Shown here one piece after another: positions 32,361 to 41,380 of a stretch of DNA of 64,000 nt (positions are counted from its first letter, which is position 1; every line of letters starts with the position of its first letter). Made by a program: the position numbers and the translations under genes. The notes beneath the pieces were generated by a model, which saw nothing but the letters and a program-made list of their open reading frames with translations, made no database searches and was not told where the DNA came from. The stretch comes from Flavobacterium hibernum (GTDB lineage Bacteria > Bacteroidota > Bacteroidia > Flavobacteriales > Flavobacteriaceae), in the NCBI RefSeq assembly GCF_000832125.1, contig NZ_JPRK01000015.1, positions 1 through 64,000 on the forward strand. The letters run 5' to 3'.

Positions 32361-33617
32361 ATGAAAATAATCATCAGAAGCGCCAAAATTATCGATTCAA
32401 AAAGTCCGTTTCATAACCAGACCGTTGATCTTTTAATTGCAGATGGTATTATAGAAAAAATAGGAACTTCGATTCTTGATATCGAGGATACAACCGAAGT
32501 TAAATTTGATAATTTACATCTTTCTCAAGGTTGGTTTGACAGTAGTGTTTCTCTTGGAGAACCAGGTTATGAAGACAGAGAAACAATTGCAAATGGTTTG
32601 AATGTTGCGGCAAAAAGCGGTTTTACAGCAATTGCCTTACAACCAAACTCTTTCCCTATTATCGACAATCAATCTCAGGTAAATTTTGTAAAAAACAAAG
32701 CAAATGGTTTTGCAACAGAACTTTTCCCTATTGGCGCTTTAACAAAAGCCAGCGAAGGAAAAGATATGGCCGAATTATTTGACATGAAAAATACAGGTGC
32801 AGTAGCTTTTGGAGATTATAACAAAAGCATTGACAACGCCAATCTATTAAAAATAGCTTTGCAATATGTACAGGATTTTGATGGATTAGTAATTACTTAT
32901 GCACAAGATGCCAACCTAAAAGGAAATGGAGTCGTAAACGAAGGAATTGTTTCAACAAGATTAGGCTTAAAAGGAATCCCAACTTTGGCAGAAGAATTAC
33001 AAATTTCCAGAAACTTATTTTTATTAGAATATACAGGAGGAAAATTACACATTCCAACCATTTCTACAGCAAAATCGATGGCATTAATTAAAGAAGCTAA
33101 AGCAAAAGGTTTACAAGTAACGTGTAGTGCATCTGTACATCATTTGGTTTTAACCGATGAAAAACTGGAAGGTTTTGACACTCGATTTAAAGTTACACCT
33201 CCATTAAGAACAGAAACAGACAGAACCGCTCTTATCAATGCCGTTTTAGACGGAACGATTGACATGATTACTTCAGATCATAACCCAATTGATATTGAGT
33301 TTAAGAAAATGGAATTTGATACTGCTAAAAACGGAACAATTGGTCTAGAAAGTGCCTTTGGAGCTTTATTAACTGTTTTGCCTCTTGAAATTGTAATTGA
33401 TAAACTAACTTTAGGAAAAGCTGTTTTTGGAATTGAAAACAACACAATTGCCGAAGGTTCTAAAGCAAACTTTACATTCTTTACTCCAGAAGGAAAATCG
33501 ACTTTTACAAAGCAAAATATACTTTCGAAATCTAAGAATTCTGCCTTTTTAGGTACAGAATTAAAAGGTTCTGTTTATGGAATCTTGAATCAAAATAAAC
33601 TTGTTATCACAAAATAA
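32361..33617 (+). CDS. Dihydroorotase-like protein lacking metal ligands
   Basis: The 418-residue amidohydrolase-fold protein matches class I dihydroorotase in length and order. The metal ligands are missing: the usual DxHxH segment reads FDSSVSLGEPGYED, the HCED-type site reads ITYAQDANL, and the LHxxHxST site reads LHIPTISTAKSM. Only the catalytic Asp (TSDHNPID) remains. It is therefore probably a non-catalytic paralogue, like the pseudo-dihydroorotases that support aspartate transcarbamoylase assembly (inference). Often annotated simply as PyrC. It heads an apparent operon with a small membrane protein and an esterase. Confidence 0.85.
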   Translation: MKIIIRSAKIIDSKSPFHNQTVDLLIADGIIEKIGTSILDIEDTTEVKFDNLHLSQGWFDSSVSLGEPGYEDRETIANGLNVAAKSGFTAIALQPNSFPIIDNQSQVNFVKNKANGFATELFPIGALTKASEGKDMAELFDMKNTGAVAFGDYNKSIDNANLLKIALQYVQDFDGLVITYAQDANLKGNGVVNEGIVSTRLGLKGIPTLAEELQISRNLFLLEYTGGKLHIPTISTAKSMALIKEAKAKGLQVTCSASVHHLVLTDEKLEGFDTRFKVTPPLRTETDRTALINAVLDGTIDMITSDHNPIDIEFKKMEFDTAKNGTIGLESAFGALLTVLPLEIVIDKLTLGKAVFGIENNTIAEGSKANFTFFTPEGKSTFTKQNILSKSKNSAFLGTELKGSVYGILNQNKLVITK

Positions 33618-33622
33618 TTACA

Positions 33623-33949
33623 ATGAATAATTCAATCGAAGAGGGAAAATCAATCGCTATAACCAGTTATATTTTGATAATTGGCGTTTTAATTGCGATG
33701 TCGATGAACTCCGAAAATAAAAATAGTTTTGCTTCTTTTCATATCCGTCAGGCTTTAGGATTGTCTTTGACATTTATTTCTTTTGGGACTATTATTAGCA
33801 ATTTTGATAGCTTTATGATCACTTTCCCAATGTGGATTTGTATTTCAGTCTTATGGACTTACGGGATTTTTAGCGCTATTCAAGGGCAAACAAGACCAAT
33901 TCCGTTAGTTGGAAATCTATTTCAAAAATGGTTTAAATCTATCGGGTAA
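33623..33949 (+). CDS. DUF4870-like small membrane protein
   Basis: The 108-residue protein has about three membrane helices (SYILIIGVLIAMSM, ALGLSLTFISFGTII, MWICISVLWTYGIFSAI). HIRQALGL resembles the FHxRQA motif of the DUF4870/Tic20-like family, and the PLVGNLFQKWFK tail is also typical. It starts 5 bp after the dihydroorotase-like stop, so the two genes are co-transcribed. Function unknown. Confidence 0.75.
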   Translation: MNNSIEEGKSIAITSYILIIGVLIAMSMNSENKNSFASFHIRQALGLSLTFISFGTIISNFDSFMITFPMWICISVLWTYGIFSAIQGQTRPIPLVGNLFQKWFKSIG

Positions 33950-33989
33950 GTAAAAAACCAAAAATTAAATTCCAAATTCCAAAAAAAAA

Positions 33990-34085
33990 TCCGTTGAAAT
34001 CTGCGTTATCGCTTTAGCGAATCTGTTTTATCAGCGTATAAATTTGAACACAGATGACGCGGATTTGCAAGCAAAAACACGGACA
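33990..34085. repeat. AATCTG/CACAGAT dispersed repeat
   Basis: AATCCGTTGAAATCTGCG, AATCTGTTTTATCAGCG and ACACAGATGACGCGGATT form a degenerate palindromic repeat of the same family as 7081-7262. It is followed by an AAAATTTACAATTCACAACTTACAATT simple repeat before the esterase gene. Confidence 0.5.
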
Positions 34086-34178
34086 AAAACAGATTTCTTT
34101 GTCAATAACTTTGTAAAAGTTTAAAACTTCGGCAAAGTTTAAAATTTACAATTCACAACTTACAATTCACAATTAAAA

Positions 34179-34823
34179 ATGAATCTATCCTTAGAATATA
34201 AAATACAAGAACCAAAAGTAATTTTAGATAAAAACCCTGTTTTAATTTTATTGCACGGATACGGCAGCAACGAAGCTGATTTGTTTTCGTTTGCTACAGA
34301 ACTTCCTGATAATTATTACATTATTTCGGCTAGAGCGCCTTACGATTTACAATATGGTGCTTATGCTTGGTACGCCATTAATTTTGATGCTGATCAGAAT
34401 AAATTTTCAGACAACGAGCAAGCAAAAACTTCACGTGATCTAATCGCCACTTTTGTTGATGAATTAATTGCAAATTATCCAATTGATGCTAATAATGTAA
34501 CTTTAATTGGCTTTAGCCAAGGTTCGATTTTAAGCTATTCGGTTGCCTTATCTTATCCTGAAAAAATTAAGCGAGTTGTCGCAATGAGTGGTTATTTTAA
34601 TGAAGAAATCATCAAAGAAGGCTACGAGAAAAATGACTTTAAAAATTTAAAAATATTTGCTTCTCACGGAACTGTAGATCAGGTAATCCCAATTGATTGG
34701 GCTAGAAAAACACCAGCAATTTTAGAGAAATTAAACATTCCGATTACTTACAAAGAATATCCTGTTGGGCACGGTGTTGCACCACAGAACTTCTTTGATT
34801 TTAAGAATTGGCTTGCGGAGTAG
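34179..34823 (+). CDS. Phospholipase/carboxylesterase-type hydrolase
   Basis: The 214-residue serine hydrolase of the Abhydrolase_2 family shows LLHGYGSNEADLF, nucleophile Ser in LIGFSQGSILSYS, Asp in SHGTVDQVIPI and His in YPVGHGVAPQ. It hydrolyses carboxyl esters or lysophospholipids in the cytoplasm; it is cofactor-free and has no signal peptide. It lies downstream of the small membrane protein gene with a repeat-bearing 229-bp gap, so a separate promoter is likely. Confidence 0.88.
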   Translation: MNLSLEYKIQEPKVILDKNPVLILLHGYGSNEADLFSFATELPDNYYIISARAPYDLQYGAYAWYAINFDADQNKFSDNEQAKTSRDLIATFVDELIANYPIDANNVTLIGFSQGSILSYSVALSYPEKIKRVVAMSGYFNEEIIKEGYEKNDFKNLKIFASHGTVDQVIPIDWARKTPAILEKLNIPITYKEYPVGHGVAPQNFFDFKNWLAE

Positions 34824-34894
34824 TATTCAGTTTTCAGTCGCAGTTTTCAGTCTAAGTCATAAAAGCTGAAAACTGCGACTAAAAACTTTAAACT

Positions 34895-35323
34895 TTATTC
34901 TCCTGTATAAATAATCTTTCCTGCTTTTTTCAATACATATCCTTTCCACGGAATCAATTGCAAATCTCCTTTTACCCAAGAATCGCCTTCAGATTTTCTT
35001 TCTAAAATGATTGATTCTTTTTGAGTATCCAGAAAAAGCTCTGCTTTGTTTCCATCAAAAATAACATACGCAGCTGTTGTATAAGTTTTCCCACTTTCTT
35101 CAGCATGAGTCAATTTTGTACCTTCAAAAATTCGAATACATTCCTTTTTAAGAGTTGACCACGTATATCCTGCTGAGGCTTTACAACCATGAGCATCAGC
35201 ATCACTTCCAACAACAGTTTCTTTTTGTGGTTCTTTTGGAGTAGTCTTTGCATTTTCCTGAGAAATCTTTTTTGCACAAGAAAATGAGCTCGCAATAATC
35301 AAAAACAAAAACATCTTTTTCAT
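34895..35323 (-). CDS. Lipoprotein of unknown function
   Basis: The 142-residue protein has a lipoprotein signal (MKKMFLFLIIASSFSC, anchor Cys16). The mature part contains GCKASAGYTWSTLKKECIRIFE, a Cys-containing pattern found in small Bacteroidota envelope proteins, and a C-terminal beta-rich region. It precedes, on the same strand, no clear partner. Function unknown. Confidence 0.65.
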   Translation of the reverse strand: MKKMFLFLIIASSFSCAKKISQENAKTTPKEPQKETVVGSDADAHGCKASAGYTWSTLKKECIRIFEGTKLTHAEESGKTYTTAAYVIFDGNKAELFLDTQKESIILERKSEGDSWVKGDLQLIPWKGYVLKKAGKIIYTGE

Positions 35324-35367
35324 AATTCTATTTATTTAAAGGTCAAAAAAAATAGGATTATAAAATC

Positions 35368-35871
35368 CTATTTTTGATACAACCAAGTTTGATTTACTTC
35401 AAAGGTAATATTATCGTCGTTATCAACAAAATATTTTAACAAGACTTCTCCCCATAAATCTCCATTGCTATAATCAGCAATAATCCATCTATGATTTAGC
35501 AATTTTACTTTATTAATGATAAATTTCTTTCCATCTATTTTATCTTGTCCTGTATAAGGATTTCCGTTAGGATTCGAGTTTAAGTCTAATAATTTCTCTG
35601 TAACAACCGGAATTAATTTTTCGAACAAAATTACTTTTCCTCCAGAAGCGCTGTTATCAAAATAGTTTTGTGCATTTTCGTTATGTTCTAAAGAAAAATA
35701 ATCTGCATCGGTCAATTGTGTTTTCACTAAATTGATGCTATCTCTTAGCTTCTTTGTTGTTTTCTCGTATCTTTCTTCACCAAATTTTACTTCTCGGCTA
35801 TAAAACATATAAGTAAAAACATTCATTAATATCGCAAGGATAAAAAGGTAAAGCATTAAGGATTTTTTCAT
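35368..35871 (-). CDS. Membrane-anchored protein of unknown function
   Basis: The 167-residue protein has one N-terminal helix (SLMLYLFILAILMNVFTYMFY), a charged helical segment (EERYEKTTKKLRDSINLVKTQL) and a C-terminal alpha-beta part (RWIIADYSNGDLWGEVLLKYF) facing the periplasm. Its start lies 14 bp from the MBL hydrolase stop on the same strand, so the two genes are probably co-transcribed. I recognise no family. Confidence 0.65.
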   Translation of the reverse strand: MKKSLMLYLFILAILMNVFTYMFYSREVKFGEERYEKTTKKLRDSINLVKTQLTDADYFSLEHNENAQNYFDNSASGGKVILFEKLIPVVTEKLLDLNSNPNGNPYTGQDKIDGKKFIINKVKLLNHRWIIADYSNGDLWGEVLLKYFVDNDDNITFEVNQTWLYQK

Positions 35872-35884
35872 TTTTGAGGTATAA

Positions 35885-36649
35885 TTAAATTGTAATTTCT
35901 AAGTTATCGTAAGCCAAAAAGACATTTTTAGGCAATTGTTTCTGTACTTCTTCATGAAAGCCTAAAACATGACTAATATGCGTTAAATAAGCTTTTTCTG
36001 GTTTTACCAGATCAATAAAATCAAGTGCTTCCTGCAAATTGAAGTGTGTATCGTGCGGTTCAACTCGCAAAGCATTTACCACTAAAACCTTAAGACCTTT
36101 TAGTTTTTTGACTTCGGCTTCGTTAATAGTCTTAACATCGGTTAGGTAAGCAAAATCATCTATCCGATAACCAAAAACCTGCAAATCACCATGCATAACA
36201 TTTACTGGAATAGCGGTTTTGTCGCCAATGGCAAATGGTTCGTTATTGATTACTTCGATAGTTTTAACGCTTGGCGCTCCAGGATATTTGTTTACGGTTT
36301 CGAAAACGTAGTCAAAGCGACGTTTTAGATTATCTATAACACGCTGATGTGCATAAACCGGAATTTCACCCTGACGAAAATTGTACGGACGTATATCATC
36401 TAAACCAGCCGTATGATCAGCATGTTCGTGTGTAAACAGTATAGCATCGAGCTTGCGACATCCGCACGAAAGCATTTGTTGCCTAAAATCAGGCCCACAA
36501 TCTATTACGTATGAGTGTTCGTTCCATGTTATCCAAATGGATACGCGGAGCCTTTTGTCCTTAGCATCAGTGCTTTTACAAACGGGATGATCGACTCCGA
36601 TGATCGGAATGCCTTGAGATGTACCAGTACCTAAAAAATAGACCTTCAA
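35885..36649 (-). CDS. PhnP-like metallo-beta-lactamase-fold hydrolase
   Basis: The 254-residue protein has the MBL metal motif THEHADHTAGLDD (HxHxDH) and upstream VIDCGPDFRQQ. Later metal ligands are His in VNVMHGDLQV, Asp in YLTDVKT and His in LTHISHVLG. Segment GTGTSQGIPIIG at the start is typical of PhnP/RomA-like phosphodiesterases acting on cyclic phosphates. The substrate here is unknown; no phosphonate genes are nearby. Confidence 0.87.
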   Translation of the reverse strand: MKVYFLGTGTSQGIPIIGVDHPVCKSTDAKDKRLRVSIWITWNEHSYVIDCGPDFRQQMLSCGCRKLDAILFTHEHADHTAGLDDIRPYNFRQGEIPVYAHQRVIDNLKRRFDYVFETVNKYPGAPSVKTIEVINNEPFAIGDKTAIPVNVMHGDLQVFGYRIDDFAYLTDVKTINEAEVKKLKGLKVLVVNALRVEPHDTHFNLQEALDFIDLVKPEKAYLTHISHVLGFHEEVQKQLPKNVFLAYDNLEITI

Positions 36650-36739
36650 TTGAACTTAATTTTTTTACAAAAATAGGATTATTTCTCTTTCATTAGAAGC
36701 CTAATTTGCTAACTTTGTAACAAATCTATTTAAAATAAA

Positions 36740-38200
36740 ATGGGTACAGAAATAAAACTCAAAGGTGACAAGGTCATCGAACAGATTCCTTCTATAAAAG
36801 ACAAAGCGCTACGCATTAATTTAAACGAGAATATTTACGGAACTTTTGCTGAAATTGGCGCTGGACAAGAGACAGTAAGGCATTTTTTCAGATCCGGAGG
36901 TTCATCGGGAACAATTGCAAAAGCAATGTCTGCCTATGACAAAGATTTTAGTGATGCGGTTTATGGAGTCGAAAATGATGGTCGCTATGTAACCGAAGAG
37001 AGATTAAAAAAGATGTTAACTCTTGAAGGTCAAATTATCGAAGAACGTTTAAGCAGAGAAAAACATCCTACCAAACTCTTCTTTAGCTACGCCAACACCG
37101 TTGCAACTATCGATTTTGCAAAACAATTTAAAGGTCACGGTTGGGTTGGAATTAGATACCAAATTGAACCTGACGAAGCTTACAACGAAATTATTCTTCA
37201 TATTCGTTTTAAAGAAACTGACGCTCGACTACAACAAGAAACACTTGGTATTTTAGGAGTAAACTTAATTTACGGTGCTTTTTACAAATACAATGATCCA
37301 AAACGATTACTTCGTTATTTATACGATCACTTAGACAAAGACCAACTCGAAATTGACACTATTAACTTCTCAGGACCTCGTTTTGCAGATGTTGATAATC
37401 GTTTGATGAGTTTACAATTGGTTAAAAATGGTATGACTGATGCCGTAATGTTTAACCCTGAAGGGAAAAACATACTACCGGCTGCTATTTTATACAAAAA
37501 GAATCTTCTTGCTTTAAGAGGAAGTTTTCGTCCGGTTACGAAAGTAAACATGGATATGTATGAGAAATCACTAAAAATGTTTCTTGAAGAGAACAAAGTT
37601 GAAAAAGACAACACTTTGGTTGTTTTTGAAATTACGCTATCGAATTTACGTTCTGATGGAGAAATTGATGAACGCGATTTTATGGACAGAGCCGAATTGC
37701 TTTGTTCGCTAGGTCAAACGGTTATGATTTCGAATTTTCAGGAATATTACAAAGTGGTTGAATACTTTGCTAATTATACCAAAGCCAGAATGGGATTGGC
37801 AATGGGCGTAAACAACTTAGTGGATATTTTTGACGAGAAATACTACCGACATTTAAGTGGAGGAATTCTTGAGGCTTTTGGAAAATTATTCTATAGAGAT
37901 ATGAAAGTTTTCTTGTATCCGATGTTAGATGACAATGGCGTTTTAATGGATTCTAATAACTTAAAAGTTCATCCGAGAATGAAAGAATTGTACAAATTCT
38001 TTAAATTTAATGGAAAAGTAGTTGACATCGCCGATTATGATCCGCATAATTTAGAGGTTTTCTCTCGTGAGGTTTTAAAAATGATCAATCAAGGAAAGCC
38101 GGGATGGGAACCAATGCTTCCGTCTGGTATTGCCGAAATTATAAAAGAACATCATCTTTTTGGGTATCATCCGCAAAAAGAGTTAGAACAGAATAACTAA
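36740..38200 (+). CDS. Conserved protein of unknown function (486 aa)
   Basis: This soluble protein of 486 residues has no signal peptide or membrane segment. Notable blocks are INLNENIYGTFAEIGAGQETVRHFF near the start, FFSYANTVATIDFAKQ, NFSGPRFADVDNRLMSLQLV and a long acidic/helical C-terminus. Close relatives in Flavobacteriia are sometimes labelled TonB-dependent receptor, which the absence of a barrel or signal peptide contradicts. I do not recognise a catalytic motif. It is monocistronic with a strong terminator. Confidence 0.75.
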   Translation: MGTEIKLKGDKVIEQIPSIKDKALRINLNENIYGTFAEIGAGQETVRHFFRSGGSSGTIAKAMSAYDKDFSDAVYGVENDGRYVTEERLKKMLTLEGQIIEERLSREKHPTKLFFSYANTVATIDFAKQFKGHGWVGIRYQIEPDEAYNEIILHIRFKETDARLQQETLGILGVNLIYGAFYKYNDPKRLLRYLYDHLDKDQLEIDTINFSGPRFADVDNRLMSLQLVKNGMTDAVMFNPEGKNILPAAILYKKNLLALRGSFRPVTKVNMDMYEKSLKMFLEENKVEKDNTLVVFEITLSNLRSDGEIDERDFMDRAELLCSLGQTVMISNFQEYYKVVEYFANYTKARMGLAMGVNNLVDIFDEKYYRHLSGGILEAFGKLFYRDMKVFLYPMLDDNGVLMDSNNLKVHPRMKELYKFFKFNGKVVDIADYDPHNLEVFSREVLKMINQGKPGWEPMLPSGIAEIIKEHHLFGYHPQKELEQNN

Positions 38201-38203
38201 AAG

Positions 38204-38228
38204 AAAGTCCCTTAATTGGGACTTTTTT
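38204..38228 (+). terminator. Terminator after the 486-aa protein gene
   Basis: AAAGTCCC and GGGACTTT with a 6-nt TTAATT-type loop, followed by six T residues, begin 4 bp past the stop codon. Confidence 0.8.
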
Positions 38229-38230
38229 GT

Positions 38231-38406
38231 TTTAGGTGTGAATTGACTAAAAATTTTACCGCAAAGTGCGCAAAGAATATTTTTAGATTATGTGTAGAAA
38301 ACACAAAGTTCACAAAGCTTGTATTGATTAAGCCTTGCGAACTTTGCCCATTTTAAATGCATCTATAAAAAACCTTTGCGCACTTTGCGGTAAAATTACA
38401 CCTAAA
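38231..38406. repeat. 176-bp GCAAAGTGCG palindromic element
   Basis: Outer arms TTTAGGTGT/ACACCTAAA (38231-38239, 38398-38406) flank perfect 22-bp inner arms (38254-38275 and 38374-38395). Within these, a further GTTCACAAAGC/CTTGCGAAC pair gives a nested palindrome. No ORF of note; a MITE-like repeat in the convergent spacer before bcp. Confidence 0.65.
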
Positions 38407-38423
38407 GCTTACCGCAATTCAAA

Positions 38424-38876
38424 CTATTTCAAAATTTGCGCTGCGTGTTCTTTGGTTTTTACTTTTTCGATTACTTCTTCAATGATTCCTTTTTCATCGA
38501 TTACAAAAGTCGTTCTGTGGATTCCGTCGTATTCTTTTCCCATGAATTTCTTTGGTCCCCAAACTCCAAATGCATTGATTACAGATTTATCTTCATCGGC
38601 TAATAACGGAAAAGGAAATTCGTATTTGTCTTTGAATTTTAATTGCGCTTTTTGACTGTCGGCACTAACACCCAGAAGCTCATAATTATTGGCTTTAAAA
38701 CGCTCAAAATTATCTCTTAAATCACAAGCCTCTGCCGTGCAACCTGGTGTACTTGCTTTTGGATAAAAGAAAACTACTAATTTTTTTCCTGCATAATCGG
38801 CCAATTTATGCGTTTTTCCGTCTTGATCTATTCCTGAAAAATTTGGTGCTTTATCACCGGCTTTTAGTATTGTCAT
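38424..38876 (-). CDS. bcp: Thioredoxin-dependent thiol peroxidase (Bcp/PrxQ)
   Basis: The 150-residue peroxiredoxin is of standard length. It has YPKASTPGCTAEACDLRDNF carrying the peroxidatic Cys and the resolving Cys five residues later, plus the FLIDxxG-like TTFVIDEKGIIEEV. The frame is open to 38939; I choose the ATG at 38876 because MTILKAGDKAPNFSG matches family starts and the extension is low-complexity. It reduces peroxides using thioredoxin. Divergent from nth, a neighbour in many Bacteroidota. Confidence 0.93.
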   Translation of the reverse strand: MTILKAGDKAPNFSGIDQDGKTHKLADYAGKKLVVFFYPKASTPGCTAEACDLRDNFERFKANNYELLGVSADSQKAQLKFKDKYEFPFPLLADEDKSVINAFGVWGPKKFMGKEYDGIHRTTFVIDEKGIIEEVIEKVKTKEHAAQILK

Positions 38877-38879
38877 ATT

Positions 38880-39058
38880 TTTAATTTTAGATTTTAGATT
38901 GTTGATTTTAGATTCTTCGATTAAAGAGTAAAGAACCAAGAATATAGATTTTGGGTTTAGATTATTGAACTTCCTTTAAAACTTATAACTTATAACTCAA
39001 AACTCTTAACTTTTAACTTTTAACTTATAATTGATTATTTTTACGGGATTAAAAATAC
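38880..39058. other. Simple-sequence spacer between bcp and nth
   Basis: The spacer contains TTTTAGATTTTAGATTG units and an AACTTATAACTTATAACTC-like stretch repeated four to five times with changes. Non-coding; it probably carries both divergent promoters but no clear TAnnTTTG was identified. Confidence 0.5.
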
Positions 39059-39062
39059 GGAA

Positions 39063-39719
39063 ATGAATAAAGAAGCTCGCGTTGAATTTGTTATAAATAC
39101 GTTAAAAGAACTCTACCCTACTATACCTGTTCCTCTTGATCATAAAGATCCTTATACTTTATTAATTGCTGTTTTACTATCGGCTCAATGCACAGACGTT
39201 CGTGTAAACCAGATTACACCATTGCTTTTTGCTAAGGCTGATAATCCGTATGATATGATCAAAATGTCGGTGGAGGAAATTAAGGAAATTATTCGTCCTT
39301 GTGGCTTATCGCCAATGAAATCGAAAGGAATTCATGGTTTGTCGCATATTTTGATTGACAAACATGACGGAAAAGTTCCGCAGAGCTTTGAAGCACTGGA
39401 AGAATTACCTGCTGTTGGGCATAAAACAGCAAGTGTTGTAATGTCGCAAGCTTTTGGTGTTCCTGCTTTTCCGGTTGACACACATATTCATCGTTTGATG
39501 TATAGATGGAATCTTTCGAATGGAAAAAATGTAACGCAAACTGAAAAAGATGCTAAAAGATTGTTTCCGAGAGAAATATGGAACGATTTGCATTTGCAAA
39601 TTATTTGGTACGGACGTGAATATTCGCCTGCTCGAGGTTGGGATTTAGATAAAGATATTATTACCAGAACGGTTGGTAAAAAATCGGTAATAGAAGAAGC
39701 TACTAAAAAGAAAATCTAG
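39063..39719 (+). CDS. nth: Endonuclease III family glycosylase without Fe-S cluster
   Basis: The 218-residue DNA glycosylase/AP lyase has the helix-hairpin-helix ELPAVGHKTASVV (catalytic Lys) and the Asp in FPVDTHIHRL. In E. coli Nth a Cx6Cx2Cx5C [4Fe-4S] loop follows GRYTC; here the same region reads IWYGREYSPARGWDLDKD and none of the four cysteines remains. The protein should still remove oxidised pyrimidines, but without the cluster, as in some other Nth-family members. Divergent from bcp. Confidence 0.9.
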   Translation: MNKEARVEFVINTLKELYPTIPVPLDHKDPYTLLIAVLLSAQCTDVRVNQITPLLFAKADNPYDMIKMSVEEIKEIIRPCGLSPMKSKGIHGLSHILIDKHDGKVPQSFEALEELPAVGHKTASVVMSQAFGVPAFPVDTHIHRLMYRWNLSNGKNVTQTEKDAKRLFPREIWNDLHLQIIWYGREYSPARGWDLDKDIITRTVGKKSVIEEATKKKI

Positions 39720-39736
39720 TAGCTTCTGGTTTTATT

Positions 39737-40801
39737 TTACATGCTGTTTTTTAGCGCGTTGTATTCGTTTGTCATATCTAATGTTCGATAAACTCCTAAA
39801 AGGGACTTTTTTACATCAGTATTTTGGGGTTCAATAGTCAATGCTTTTTTAAGATACGGAATCGCACTTTTTACAATCTCGTTTTTTTGAGCATTTAATT
39901 TGTCATATTCTTTCATTTCTTTTGCGCTATTACCCAATAAATCCATTTGATTTACGAGTTCTTTTCTTAGCTGCATTTTGACATATGCAAGATTAATATA
40001 ACAATCCATGCAATTTGGATTTATTTGAAGATCACTTTCATAATACTTGCAGGCGTTTGCATAGTCGCTTCTTTCCATATAACAAAAAGCTAAAGACACT
40101 AAAACTTCTTCCTTTTTAGAAGGTGGCGAGACATTTCTGGGTTTTTCATAAAAACCTGCCTGAACATTTGATTCTCTGGCACTCTTTGAGATAAAAACTT
40201 CTTCAGCTTTTGTTTTTTTATTCGTGGCGTAGTATATAATTCCTTTACCGGTATAATTTATTTTTCTAAGCTCGTCGTAATACTTAATTCCATTAATAAA
40301 GTCTTTACCCGCTAAAGAAGCAGCCGCAGCATTAAGTAAGTTTAAGGTATCTTTTTTATCTATTAAATATACTTCATAACTCTTACCTGCGCTCTCTTTG
40401 AATTTTCCTGCTTTGTAATCGCCATAAGCCCCATCTATTAGTGTAGACTTCATTTCTTTTAATGCTAAATTTGCTTTAAAAGCATATTTATAATTTCGGG
40501 AATCGTTTTCATACAAAAGAATATCCTGATAGGCACTTGAGGCCAAGGCAAAATTAGTTACCGCATCTATATTTTTGGTTGCTAATTCTTTATAAACATT
40601 TCCTTTTGTAAAATAGAAATCTGATTTTACTTCATCTGGAGCATTTACAATGAGGTATTCAATTTTTTTTAAGATTGTCAACGACTCTTGAATTTTTCCT
40701 TTACTGTAAAGAGATTGGGCTTCTTTTATTTCTTCTTTTTGAGCAAATGCTCCGATATTTATCAATAGCAATAATGACAATACCATTAGTTTGTTCTTCA
40801 T
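39737..40801 (-). CDS. Secreted TPR-repeat protein
   Basis: The 354-residue protein has a signal peptide (MKNKLMVLSLLLLINIGAFAQ) and several tetratricopeptide-like helical pairs (EAQSLYSKGKIQESLTILKKI; ANACKYYESDLQINPNCMDCYINLAYVKM; AIPYLKKALTIEPQNTDVKKSLLGVYRTL). TPR proteins mediate protein contacts in the periplasm or outer membrane; partner unknown. It converges on nth with an 17-bp gap and no evident terminator. Confidence 0.8.
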   Translation of the reverse strand: MKNKLMVLSLLLLINIGAFAQKEEIKEAQSLYSKGKIQESLTILKKIEYLIVNAPDEVKSDFYFTKGNVYKELATKNIDAVTNFALASSAYQDILLYENDSRNYKYAFKANLALKEMKSTLIDGAYGDYKAGKFKESAGKSYEVYLIDKKDTLNLLNAAAASLAGKDFINGIKYYDELRKINYTGKGIIYYATNKKTKAEEVFISKSARESNVQAGFYEKPRNVSPPSKKEEVLVSLAFCYMERSDYANACKYYESDLQINPNCMDCYINLAYVKMQLRKELVNQMDLLGNSAKEMKEYDKLNAQKNEIVKSAIPYLKKALTIEPQNTDVKKSLLGVYRTLDMTNEYNALKNSM

Positions 40802-41275
40802 TTTCTGTTAAGTTTGGTTGTTGGATAGATTTTAGGGTTTTCTAAATTGGATTTCATCAAAAAGATGCAGACTAAATATTCTAAAAAAAACTTAGCCAAA
40901 TCCTAGAACATTCTCAATGCTCTTTATAAAGCTTTAAGATTTACAACAAACAAAACAATTTGAGGGTAGTTTTTCTTCATTAATTAACTGGTTATTGGTT
41001 AGACATTAAATTTTGGCTTTTTTTACTTTACTATTTTTATTTATTGAAAGATTTTTAATACATAAATCTCTTCTTTACAACTAGTTCATTGAATAAAATT
41101 TTACTTTTTAACTAAAATAAAACTAAATATAAAATAAATATCTGAAATTCAATTAAAATTCTAAATTTTAACAAAATCACAATTCGCTTAAAAAATGCAA
41201 ATTTTCATAACCAATTCCGAATAACCAATGTAACAACAGCTTTTGTTGCGGTATTGCACGTGGTAAAATTGGCAC
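40802..41275. other. AT-rich non-coding gap
   Basis: I see no ORF, tRNA or strong hairpin in these roughly 470 bp. The TPR gene promoter should lie near its right end; no TAnnTTTG on the minus strand was convincing. Confidence 0.4.
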
Positions 41276-41315
41276 AAAAAAAACTCACTAGATGTATTTA
41301 CATACAAATAGTGAG
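41276..41315 (-). terminator. Terminator of the sigma factor-small ORF transcript
   Basis: On the minus strand GCTCACTATTTGTATG pairs with CATCTAGTGAG (inner TGTAT/ATACA, outer CTCACTA/TAGTGAG), followed by eight T residues. It lies 66 bp past the small ORF. Confidence 0.7.
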
Positions 41316-41380
41316 CTTTCAACCAAAACGACCATTTGGTTTTTCTTTCGAACAAACATCCGACCAAAGTAGCGGGGTGT

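Noticed and set aside
36740..38200. TonB-dependent receptor annotation
   Set aside because: There is no signal peptide, plug or beta-barrel pattern; the protein looks soluble.
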